Shown in pieces: positions 1 to 5,309 of a DNA stretch of 8,070 bases. Source of the DNA: an uncultured Prevotella sp. GTDB taxonomy: Bacteria > Bacteroidota > Bacteroidia > Bacteroidales > Bacteroidaceae. How positions within the stretch are numbered: position 1 is the stretch's first letter; every line of letters begins with the position of its first letter. A program made the position numbers and the translations under genes. Below the pieces are notes generated by a model, which had not been told where the DNA came from, did no database searches, and was given only the letters and a program-made list of their open reading frames with translations. The stretch spans positions 1 to 8,070 of the forward strand of contig CALCUV010000070.1 in NCBI GenBank assembly GCA_937906765.1, in the 5' to 3' direction.

Positions 1-41
1 AGGCAAGAATCATAATGCACGAGGCATTACGATACTTGCCT
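1..41. repeat. Imperfect inverted repeat, 41 nt
   Basis: Outer arms AGGCAAG (1-7) and CTTGCCT (35-41) are perfect complements. Inner arms TAATGC (13-18) and GCATTA (24-29) are also perfect, with a 3-bp match (9-11 with 31-33) between them and a 5-nt loop. It lies beyond the terminator of the tra genes and may extend off the left edge. It could be an RNA hairpin, a protein-binding site or a recombination site. Nothing in the sequence decides between these. Confidence 0.5.
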
Positions 42-78
42 TACTCGTTAATTGGTATAGCGGAAACCATATAAAAAC

Positions 79-110
79 GCTGGCACCACGATTCACATCG
101 TAGTGCCAGC
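79..110 (-). terminator. Rho-independent terminator of the traA-D-like operon
   Basis: Arms of 14 nt at 79-92 and 97-110 surround a 4-nt loop. Read as minus-strand RNA, all 14 positions pair (one is a G-U wobble), and the stem is followed by GTTTTTATAT (78-69). It lies about 64 nt past the stop of the last tra gene. Read on the plus strand the same stem has a C-A mismatch and no T run, so it works best for leftward transcription. The four tra genes therefore seem to form their own transcription unit. The rest of 1-173 shows no gene. Confidence 0.8.
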
Positions 111-173
111 AATGAAGAAAAAGAAACAAAATAGTAGCAACAAACCAAATCGCGTATTATGGAGAGTTAGAGT

Positions 174-965
174 TTAGACATACTTTTTGATATTAAAATC
201 CTTGATTTTTCGCTCTCGTCTTTTGGACTCTGGTAGAGGGTTGCCTGATGAATCCAAATAATCGAAAAGCAATCTATCAATCTTTTGCTGGTCGGCAAGC
301 TCATTTTCAATTAGTCGCAGGAGTTCTGTTCCTGGCAACTTATGAAATATCGTTTGAGCAGCACGAAGACCATTCTCATCGGAGTGTGTATCCGAGCTCA
401 ACACATCTACCATATTGTTCATCTCCTCATAGGTCATAGAGGTGTCAAAATCAGGGTCAGGTATAATACCTTCAGGCTCCATCAACTCTTGCATGTCCTC
501 TTCGGTCAAACCTTTTTGAGGCTCAAAGTTATCCTCTACATCATCGGGGTTGACATCCTTATCCACAGGAAGTTCTACCTGTTTCAACTCCAACGAATGT
601 GTGGGTATTGTGCGAGCAGCATTAATATCCTCGTAGTAGATAATGTTGGATTTACCCATTACCTCATTCGGATCGTCATCCATAGGTGGACTCTCTTCTA
701 CTTTCTGAGGTGTTTCTGCTTGGATTGGCTTAGGCTTATCCGTAGGCAGATCCTTACCGTATATTTTCTTACGCCTTTCACGCTTGGCTTTTTCAGCCAT
801 TCGTTTCTTTCGGTACTTCCATAATCTGACACGGGTTATGCGTGCCCAGTTATGCAGTTTGTCCCACAAACCGTAAATCTTACGGCAAAACAAGAACACC
901 CACAGATGATAGAATACGAATAAGGCACATAAGACCTTTACTGCAAAATATATCTTTACTTCCAT
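174..965 (-). CDS. TraD-like conjugal transfer protein (single-pass membrane protein)
   Basis: This is the last of four minus-strand genes, starting 2 nt after the preceding stop. The 263-residue product has one hydrophobic segment near the N-terminus (about residues 5-27). A strongly basic stretch follows (about 41-71, rich in K and R), consistent with an N-out/C-in topology and a large cytoplasmic tail. The tail is acidic from about 94 to 183 and ends in a charged, probably helical segment (about 205-258). There is no enzymatic motif. Its place after ParA and two DUF3408 proteins matches the TraD slot of Bacteroides conjugative elements, where such proteins are annotated as TraD or as a DUF4122-type family; the family name is from memory and less certain than the context. 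Its role in transfer is not established. Inference: it anchors part of the transfer machinery at the membrane. Confidence 0.6.
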   Translation of the reverse strand: MEVKIYFAVKVLCALFVFYHLWVFLFCRKIYGLWDKLHNWARITRVRLWKYRKKRMAEKAKRERRKKIYGKDLPTDKPKPIQAETPQKVEESPPMDDDPNEVMGKSNIIYYEDINAARTIPTHSLELKQVELPVDKDVNPDDVEDNFEPQKGLTEEDMQELMEPEGIIPDPDFDTSMTYEEMNNMVDVLSSDTHSDENGLRAAQTIFHKLPGTELLRLIENELADQQKIDRLLFDYLDSSGNPLPESKRRERKIKDFNIKKYV

Positions 966-967
966 AA

Positions 968-1396
968 CTAAAAGAGTTTAGTTTTACTATCCTCAAAAAT
1001 CTTATTGATAGTCGTAGCATTTTCAGCAATATGGTCTTTGATAATTCTACAGACATAGCCTGCCATACTCGTATCTGGTGCGGCAATTGATAAAAATCGC
1101 TTCATACATTCATGACTACTTCTATCAATATAGACCTGGACGCGATTTTTCATCATATAACTACCAAGGAATCTCTTTTTATATTCCGCTTTATCAATTC
1201 CTTTTGCAGAAGAAGTATCTTCAGATAGCGAAGGATTCTCTACAAGAGCAACAATGCTCTGTTTCTTCACCATAGGAATATTAGTTCCCTGATGATTTTT
1301 GTGTCGTACAAATCGACTATAGATATACTTTACGATAACGCCTGCTGTTACCAAATAACAAGCTCCTGTTGTGATATTTACTATTGTTTCAATCAT
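968..1396 (-). CDS. DUF3408 protein with N-terminal membrane anchor (conjugative element)
   Basis: The 142-residue protein has a hydrophobic segment at about residues 5-27, a variable linker (about 30-68), and a C-terminal DUF3408-type domain (about 71-135). Key residues in that domain are Y-I-D-R at 89-92, C-M-K-R at 97-100, A-P-D at 106-108 and G-Y at 113-114. DUF3408 proteins are typical of Bacteroidales conjugative elements, next to the ParA-like TraA; their short strand followed by two helices resembles a ribbon-helix-helix DNA-binding fold. The domain aligns along its length with that of the neighbouring gene at 1399-1836, so the two are paralogues, but only this copy carries a membrane segment. 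It starts 2 nt after that gene's stop. Inference: it is a membrane-tethered DNA-binding or relaxosome-associated factor. It is often named TraB or TraC; I leave the symbol empty. Confidence 0.75.
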   Translation of the reverse strand: MIETIVNITTGACYLVTAGVIVKYIYSRFVRHKNHQGTNIPMVKKQSIVALVENPSLSEDTSSAKGIDKAEYKKRFLGSYMMKNRVQVYIDRSSHECMKRFLSIAAPDTSMAGYVCRIIKDHIAENATTINKIFEDSKTKLF

Positions 1397-1398
1397 AC

Positions 1399-1836
1399 TT
1401 AAAATGGTTTTAATGGTTTGTAATACTCTTTATTATATAACTCGTTAATCTCATCCCAGTGCTGCTGTAAATGCTCCACAAGTATATTACTGATGTAACC
1501 AGATACACTCATATCGGGAGCAATGACAGGCAACACCCGTTTGATGCAGTCTGCCACTTCGCGATTGATATATACATGCGAGCGGTTTGAGGCAGGTATA
1601 TTCACAAGATACCTCTCTTTATATGTACCGGTCTCTTCACGCTTCTTTCGTGGCTTGGGGGTACTCGGCTTTGAGGCTACCGCCTCAGCGCCTTCGTCCG
1701 AATCTGTATCCGAATCCTCGGTCTCAATGACTTTCGGCTCCTGATAGTTCGGTCTCTCCCTGCCAAAGACAGGGATATCACCGACCATAATGTCTTTGAG
1801 CATATCCTCATTGACTTCTACTTTCTTCTTAGCCAT
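1399..1836 (-). CDS. DUF3408 protein (soluble, conjugative element)
   Basis: The 145-residue protein has no membrane segment. A short N-terminal part is followed by an acidic, low-complexity linker (about residues 39-51), a basic patch (K-P-R-K-K-R near 61-66) and the DUF3408-type domain (about 71-140). Conserved residues are Y-I-N-R at 89-92, C-I-K-R at 97-100, A-P-D at 106-108 and G-Y at 113-114. It sits between the ParA-like ATPase and its membrane-anchored paralogue, with 2-nt gaps on both sides (stop, two bases, ATG), so translation is probably coupled. This gene order is characteristic of the start of the tra operon in Bacteroides conjugative transposons. The biochemical role is unknown. 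A ribbon-helix-helix DNA-binding role acting with the ParA ATPase is inference. Confidence 0.8.
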   Translation of the reverse strand: MAKKKVEVNEDMLKDIMVGDIPVFGRERPNYQEPKVIETEDSDTDSDEGAEAVASKPSTPKPRKKREETGTYKERYLVNIPASNRSHVYINREVADCIKRVLPVIAPDMSVSGYISNILVEHLQQHWDEINELYNKEYYKPLKPF

Positions 1837-1838
1837 AA

Positions 1839-2597
1839 CTATTTCAGTTTAAGTTTCACAATCAGCTCATCGGCCAATTCTCCGATACCACTGCCTTTAA
1901 GAAGTTTCGCAGGAGGCGGTAACATCATGCAACGGAAGAATGACTTTTTCGCATGGGTAATCTCTTCCTCATACCTGCATAGGTCAGGCAGAGTGGAGTC
2001 GAGAACGTATAGGTTCAACTCTCCCATAATCTGCGAGTAGGTCTTCAATACATCCGTATTGCTACGCTTCTTGAGCCTGTTCCAGAAGAAGAAGATGTCT
2101 TTAAGGGGAACATCCTTCTGGCTCTTTGCATAGTCCAATACAGTGGTGGCAAAGGATAGCGTACTCTGCATCACAATCAAATCGGGAATTGAAGGTGTAA
2201 GCACATAGTCCATATTAACTATGGTGCGGAAGACACCCGTTGATTGTACCGTTCCCGGAAGATCTACAAAGACAATATCCAAGTTCTCCTTCTCGGCAAG
2301 TTTGTCTGCCGCCTCTCTTGCTTTCTCTGCCGTAGAGCCGATGATGGGATATGCTCTCTTTTGTATGCGCTCCCATTGCTTCTCCACGAGCTGCTGATGA
2401 TAGGGACTTGCCGAGATAGCCTTCTTGTCACGCTCACGCATACGCACGAGGCTGTGCTGCGGAGAATCGCAGTCGATGATTGCGACATTAAGGTCTTTCT
2501 CATAGTGAAGGTAGCTGGCGAGTACTACCGTAAGGGCTGACTTACCAACCCCGCCTTTCTGGTTGCTGATAGCAACTAATAAACACTCTTTACTCAT
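1839..2597 (-). CDS. traA: TraA, ParA/MinD-type ATPase of conjugative element
   Basis: The 252-residue P-loop ATPase has a deviant Walker A motif KGGVGKS at residues 14-20, a Walker A' segment I-D-C-D-S-P-Q at 41-47, and a Walker B-type V-F-V-D-L-P-G at 109-115. These place it in the ParA/Soj/MinD superfamily. Length and layout are normal for the family, and the start ATG puts the P-loop at the usual distance from the N-terminus. In Bacteroidales conjugative elements a ParA-like protein, called TraA, opens the tra operon directly before DUF3408 genes, as here. ParA ATPases form ATP-dependent dimers that bind DNA non-specifically and position cargo; in the ICE context a role in positioning element DNA or the transfer complex is inference. 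There is no ParB gene beside it, so a DUF3408 partner is possible. No clear TAnnTTTG promoter was found directly upstream; the leader is very AT-rich. Confidence 0.85.
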   Translation of the reverse strand: MSKECLLVAISNQKGGVGKSALTVVLASYLHYEKDLNVAIIDCDSPQHSLVRMRERDKKAISASPYHQQLVEKQWERIQKRAYPIIGSTAEKAREAADKLAEKENLDIVFVDLPGTVQSTGVFRTIVNMDYVLTPSIPDLIVMQSTLSFATTVLDYAKSQKDVPLKDIFFFWNRLKKRSNTDVLKTYSQIMGELNLYVLDSTLPDLCRYEEEITHAKKSFFRCMMLPPPAKLLKGSGIGELADELIVKLKLK

Positions 2598-2649
2598 AAT
2601 ACTTAAAATTTAAATTGTTATAAATAGGTTATCTATCTCTTCCAATATC

Positions 2650-2897
2650 CCGTGAACGCTTCCTTCCAACTATCTATTAGCGGTTGTTTCCGCTATCGGA
2701 ATCTTCCGTTGTTCCGACCATCGTAGCAACCGTTATCGGGTACTTCCGACTATCCAACCGCTACTGGTCGGTATATTGGTCATGACCTTCCGTTAACTGT
2801 CATATCCGACATTGCTTCCAACTATCCAACTGTTCACGGAAGCAACCGACAGTGTGACCACTAATCCGTTATCGGAGGGTAATTTCCAACCGTTCAC
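2650..2897 (+). repeat. Cluster of degenerate short direct repeats upstream of traA
   Basis: Three motif families recur. CTTCCRACTATC occurs at 2663-2674, 2743-2754 and 2815-2826, and the last two copies extend to 18 bp with CAACYG. CGYTATCGG occurs at 2691-2699, 2731-2739 and 2867-2875. CAACYGTTCAC occurs at 2827-2837 and 2887-2897, with a related inverted copy (CCGTGAAC) at 2650-2657. The copies are irregularly spaced and not identical. They look like multiple binding sites for a DNA-binding protein rather than a CRISPR or an insertion sequence. Confidence 0.55.
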
Positions 2898-2996
2898 ACC
2901 GCAAAGAAATAGCGAAAAATTGGAATAATCACTATGTCGTCAAGCCTCTGACTACACATGTCATCATATGTCATCACATTGCATATAACTCACTAT

Positions 2997-3026
2997 TTAT
3001 CAATAGAATACGCCTGTATAACTTTG
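2997..3026 (+). promoter_or_regulatory. Bacteroidota-type promoter of the leader and hypothetical gene
   Basis: TAACTTTG at 3019-3026 is an exact match to the Bacteroidota -7 consensus TAnnTTTG. Nineteen nt upstream, 2997-2999 reads TTA, an imperfect -33 (consensus TTG). Transcription would start near 3031 and run right through the leader into the gene at 3142. In an intact element this promoter probably served the divergent mob side. Confidence 0.6.
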
Positions 3027-3141
3027 CACCCGAAAGGTCTATAGACGCACGACGAACGGAGTTTTCGGATGCTTCTCTCTGAGGGGAACGGCGATAGCCA
3101 ATTTTACGAAGGGAAATTCATGTTCAAGCGAACATAGCGAG

Positions 3142-3678
3142 ATGTGTCCCTATAAATCTTATTATATTTTCCCCTATCGCTCTACTCATGAAGAGAATTT
3201 GGAAGAGTATATGAATGACCTTGAACAGTTGACATCTAAATATGGTTCCTGGACCTTTACAACTTTAGTGGCGAGTGGCGCTAACGAACTGTCTTATCCT
3301 ACCTACTTCCATTTCTCTGCTGGAGGGGCAAAGGGAGTGGAGCATTTTGAAGAGGAAGGTCTTGTCGTGAAAGATATAGATGCATACCGCGAGTTCTACC
3401 AAGAAATAAGCGCCAAACTCTCAGCGGAATTTGGATTGGACTCTGACCATCAGCGCTATCATGCTTCAACATCACCAAACTTGTTTGCGCGAAAATACAA
3501 GGAAGGATGTGGTGCTCAAAATAATATTATCTGTCGCATTGCATGGAGTGCTTGCTTATGGGATATGAGAAGAATCGCGATGGCAAAGACAATGGCAGAT
3601 ATACTCAACAAACACTTTGGAATTGGTGAGGATGTTACTTACGACTCGTCACTTACGGCGAAAATGTGTGGTTACTAG
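3142..3678 (+). CDS. Hypothetical protein, 178 aa, at the ICE/chromosome junction
   Basis: I do not recognise this protein. It is soluble-looking, with no signal peptide, membrane segment or obvious catalytic motif, and is rich in aromatic residues (Y/F/W) and charge. Residues 15-40 and 85-105 look helical; residues 140-170 form another likely helix, and the C-terminus ends in M-C-G-Y. The first ATG (3142) gives an N-terminus M-C-P-Y-K. An in-frame ATG near 3211 (residue 24) is an alternative start. The frame is open upstream to a stop at 3019-3021 but has no other ATG, so the N-terminus may be formed partly from element leader sequence. It follows the promoter at 3019-3026 and converges on luxS, with inverted repeats between. 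It could be an ICE accessory gene or a chromosomal gene joined to the ICE by a deletion. Confidence 0.6.
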   Translation: MCPYKSYYIFPYRSTHEENLEEYMNDLEQLTSKYGSWTFTTLVASGANELSYPTYFHFSAGGAKGVEHFEEEGLVVKDIDAYREFYQEISAKLSAEFGLDSDHQRYHASTSPNLFARKYKEGCGAQNNIICRIAWSACLWDMRRIAMAKTMADILNKHFGIGEDVTYDSSLTAKMCGY

Positions 3679-3719
3679 AGAATTGATTTTGAACAATAGA
3701 CCAATAAATAGGTTAACAT

Positions 3720-3783
3720 AATTAATCGCAACTTGTTTAGAATTCATAATGCAATGAATTGAATAAACAAGTTGCGATTGATT
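3720..3783. terminator. Long inverted repeat between convergent genes, probable bidirectional terminator
   Basis: The arms at 3724-3739 and 3764-3779 are perfect 16-bp complements. They extend outward to 20 pairs (3720-3739 with 3764-3783) with one G-T position. Inside them a second perfect pair, AATTCAT (3741-3747) and ATGAATT (3754-3760), gives a nearly continuous hairpin with a 6-nt loop. It lies between the plus-strand hypothetical gene and the minus-strand luxS, about 80 nt past the luxS stop. No clean T run follows on either strand, so termination is inferred from position and stem strength. A recombination or attachment role is possible. Confidence 0.6.
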
Positions 3784-3787
3784 TGTA

Positions 3788-3819
3788 TTACCTTAATTGC
3801 AAAAGGTAAACGGATTTTT
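3788..3819 (+). terminator. Second hairpin, possible terminator for the hypothetical gene
   Basis: TTACCTT (3788-3794) and AAGGTAA (3803-3809) are perfect 7-bp complements around an 8-nt loop, followed after CGGA-type sequence by a short T run near 3815-3819. The short AT-rich stem makes this a weak candidate, acting after the larger inverted repeat. Confidence 0.35.
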
Positions 3820-3864
3820 CTAAAAAAACAGCAAATTTTCGGACAGACGGTTAATATAAATTCG

Positions 3865-4344
3865 TTACGCAGGATAATTTATGTTTTCCTCACTGATTTG
3901 CTGAAGCACTTCTGTAAGGTATTTCTTTGCTTCCCATCGTGCCATGGGGAGGTCTTGAAGAAGGTAGTTGCCGCAATCTTTAGCGGTTGCTCCTGGGATT
4001 TCGCCTTCGTAGTTAGCAATGAATTCAAAGGTTTCTTTCATTAATGGGAGGATTTCCATAGGGGTGAGGTCTCCCTTTGCGATAAAATAGTTGCCTGTGA
4101 GGCATCCCATTGGTCCCCAATAGATGATGCGGTCTTTCCATGTGGGATGATTGCGCAAGAAGGTAGCCGCGAGGAGTTCAATCGTGTGAAGTGCGCCTTG
4201 ATGTAATGCGGGTTCGTTGTTAGGTTCCTTCATGCGTATGTCAAACGTTGTGATGACTTCAGTGCCTACCTGGTCTTGGCGAGAAACAAAAATGCCTCGC
4301 TTGAGGCGTAGGTGGTCTATGGTGAAACTGGGGATTTTATTCAT
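3865..4344 (-). CDS. luxS: S-ribosylhomocysteine lyase LuxS, with a substituted zinc ligand
   Basis: LuxS cleaves S-ribosylhomocysteine to homocysteine and DPD, the AI-2 precursor, in the cytoplasm. The 159 residues match the family length. Visible family features are P-S-F at 5-7, T-F-D-I-R-M-K at 33-39 (substrate-binding Arg37), G-P-M-G-C at 77-81 (catalytic Cys81) and D-C-G-N-Y at 123-127 (zinc ligand Cys124). The zinc motif is normally H-T-x-E-H; here residues 53-57 read H-T-I-E-L, so the first His and catalytic Glu are kept but the second His is Leu (codon CTC at 4176-4174). Everything else looks intact and under constraint. Established knowledge: His, His and Cys bind the essential metal, so activity may be lost or altered. 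The gene follows mtnN on the same strand, with the upstream gap filled by an octamer repeat array ending 1 nt before the ATG. The assignment to the family is firm; function is open. Confidence 0.95.
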   Translation of the reverse strand: MNKIPSFTIDHLRLKRGIFVSRQDQVGTEVITTFDIRMKEPNNEPALHQGALHTIELLAATFLRNHPTWKDRIIYWGPMGCLTGNYFIAKGDLTPMEILPLMKETFEFIANYEGEIPGATAKDCGNYLLQDLPMARWEAKKYLTEVLQQISEENINYPA

Positions 4345-4345
4345 A

Positions 4346-4596
4346 AGGTCATAAGGTTGTGAGGTTATTAGGTCATAAGGTTGTGAGGTTATAAGGTTAT
4401 TAGGTTTTAAGGTTGTGAGGTTATTAGGTTATAAGGTTGTGAGGTTATTAGGTTATATGGTTGTGAGGTTGTTATAAGGTTCTGAGGTTAAGAGGTTAAG
4501 AGGTTCTGAGGTGGGGACGTTTTGAACTTGAGAACTTCAGAACCTCAGAACTTCAGAACCTCAGAACTTCAGTACTTCCTAACCTTATAACCTAAA
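4346..4596. repeat. Tandem octamer array that inverts on itself, in the mtnN-luxS gap
   Basis: From 4346 to 4473 there are 16 back-to-back 8-bp units of consensus AGGTTNTN, mainly AGGTTGTG, AGGTTATT and AGGTTATA. After a 3-nt phase slip come AGGTTCTG, two AGGTTAAG, AGGTTCTG and AGGTGGGG (4477-4516). After one spacer octamer (4517-4524) the polarity flips: AACTTGAG, then alternating AACTTCAG and AACCTCAG to 4572, then TACTTCCT, AACCTTAT and AACCTAAA to 4596. The right part is the reverse complement of the left type (CTGAGGTT pairs with AACCTCAG; AGGTTATA with AACCTTAT), so DNA or RNA can fold back over much of the 255-bp gap. The 8-bp period is not coding. The array fills the gap from the mtnN stop to the luxS ATG, so mtnN-luxS mRNA would contain it. 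Copy number may vary by slippage. Confidence 0.9.
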
Positions 4597-4599
4597 GTT

Positions 4600-5295
4600 C
4601 TAATTTGTGATTGCTTCAAGGAAATGCTTTGTTACTTGGAAACTTCGAGTGGCCATTTCTCCCCAAAAGTCTTCGTATTGCTGGATGTGTTCATCTACTC
4701 CAGGGGTGTCGCTGATGATGCGGAAACTTACGAAAGGCACACCATAGATGTGGCATGTGTGGGCAATGGCGCAAGATTCCATATCTACGGCAAGTCCCTG
4801 AGGAAAGTTTGTTTTAATGGTATCTAATTCAGTGCGTGAGGTGATGAATTGGTCTCCAGTACAAATAAGTCCGCTATGAATCTTTGTGTGTTGTGTGTCG
4901 TTAAGTGATAATGCTGCTTCTACAAGTTTTGGGGCGGCATTAAAGAAAGTGGGTAACCCTTGAATTTGTCCGTGCTCACATCCCATTCCGCACCATACAT
5001 CGTGGTAAACAGTTTGCTCGCTAACGACTACATCCATTACCGATAGGCATGCGTCAATACCTCCAGCAACGCCAGTGCTGATAATGTAAGAGGGGGCGTA
5101 ATTCTTAATGAGTTCAACGGTTCCAATCGTAGCATTTACTTTCCCTATTCCGCATTGCAAGAGGATAATCTCATGCTCTCCTTTTTTTCCATGAAGGTAA
5201 GAGAAGTTGTTGATTTGGCGGGTGTGTTTGTTATCAAGGAGTGAAGCAAGCAAGTCGTGCTCAGATTGCATTGCGGTGAGAATTCCTATTGTCAT
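4600..5295 (-). CDS. mtnN: 5'-methylthioadenosine/S-adenosylhomocysteine nucleosidase (MtnN/Pfs)
   Basis: The enzyme hydrolyses S-adenosylhomocysteine to adenine and S-ribosylhomocysteine (the LuxS substrate), and methylthioadenosine to methylthioribose. The 231 residues match E. coli MtnN (232). Visible family features are A-M-Q-S-E at 8-12 with the catalytic-base Glu12, C-G-I-G-K at 48-52, S-T-G-V-A-G-G at 73-79, T-G-D-Q-F-I at 146-151, V-D-M-E-S at 170-174 with ribose-binding Glu173, and R-I-I-S-D at 192-196 with catalytic Asp196. All expected active-site residues are present. It starts 14 nt after the stop of the GH109-like gene, which suggests one transcript, and is followed by the octamer array and luxS. 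The start at 5295 gives the standard N-terminus, with the first strand I-G-I-L right after the Met. Nothing suggests degradation. Confidence 0.95.
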   Translation of the reverse strand: MTIGILTAMQSEHDLLASLLDNKHTRQINNFSYLHGKKGEHEIILLQCGIGKVNATIGTVELIKNYAPSYIISTGVAGGIDACLSVMDVVVSEQTVYHDVWCGMGCEHGQIQGLPTFFNAAPKLVEAALSLNDTQHTKIHSGLICTGDQFITSRTELDTIKTNFPQGLAVDMESCAIAHTCHIYGVPFVSFRIISDTPGVDEHIQQYEDFWGEMATRSFQVTKHFLEAITN

Positions 5296-5309
5296 TCTAT
5301 AATGAAGGA

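Larger units (their letters stand above)
2598..3141. other. Gene-free ICE control region, candidate oriT/leader
   Basis: No convincing ORF lies on either strand. It holds an AT-rich traA leader (about 2598-2640), a block of degenerate short repeats (about 2650-2897), a perfect 10-bp palindrome GGTCATGACC (2778-2787), two direct copies of ATGTCATCA in the 2958-2978 region, a Bacteroidota-type promoter (3019-3026), and a leader of about 110 nt containing the inverted repeat ATGTTC-AAGC-GAACAT (3120-3135). In related Bacteroides elements the space between traA and the divergent mob genes carries control signals and often oriT, so this is the best oriT candidate in the window. I do not recognise a specific nic site. 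Confidence 0.45.

Noticed and set aside
342..824. Plus-strand ORF of 160 codons opposite the TraD-like gene
   Set aside because: It is antisense to a gene with family context and tight operon spacing, and its translation is low-complexity and hydrophobic as expected of a shadow frame.
3772..4044. Plus-strand ORF opposite luxS
   Set aside because: It is antisense to a clear luxS gene and starts inside an inverted repeat; no recognisable protein.
4346..4516. G-quadruplex or telomere-like element
   Set aside because: Runs are only GG, spaced about 8 nt, so any quadruplex would be weak; the inverted second half makes a hairpin far more likely.
4346..4596. CRISPR array
   Set aside because: The units are 8 bp with no unique spacers and the polarity inverts; it is a simple tandem repeat.
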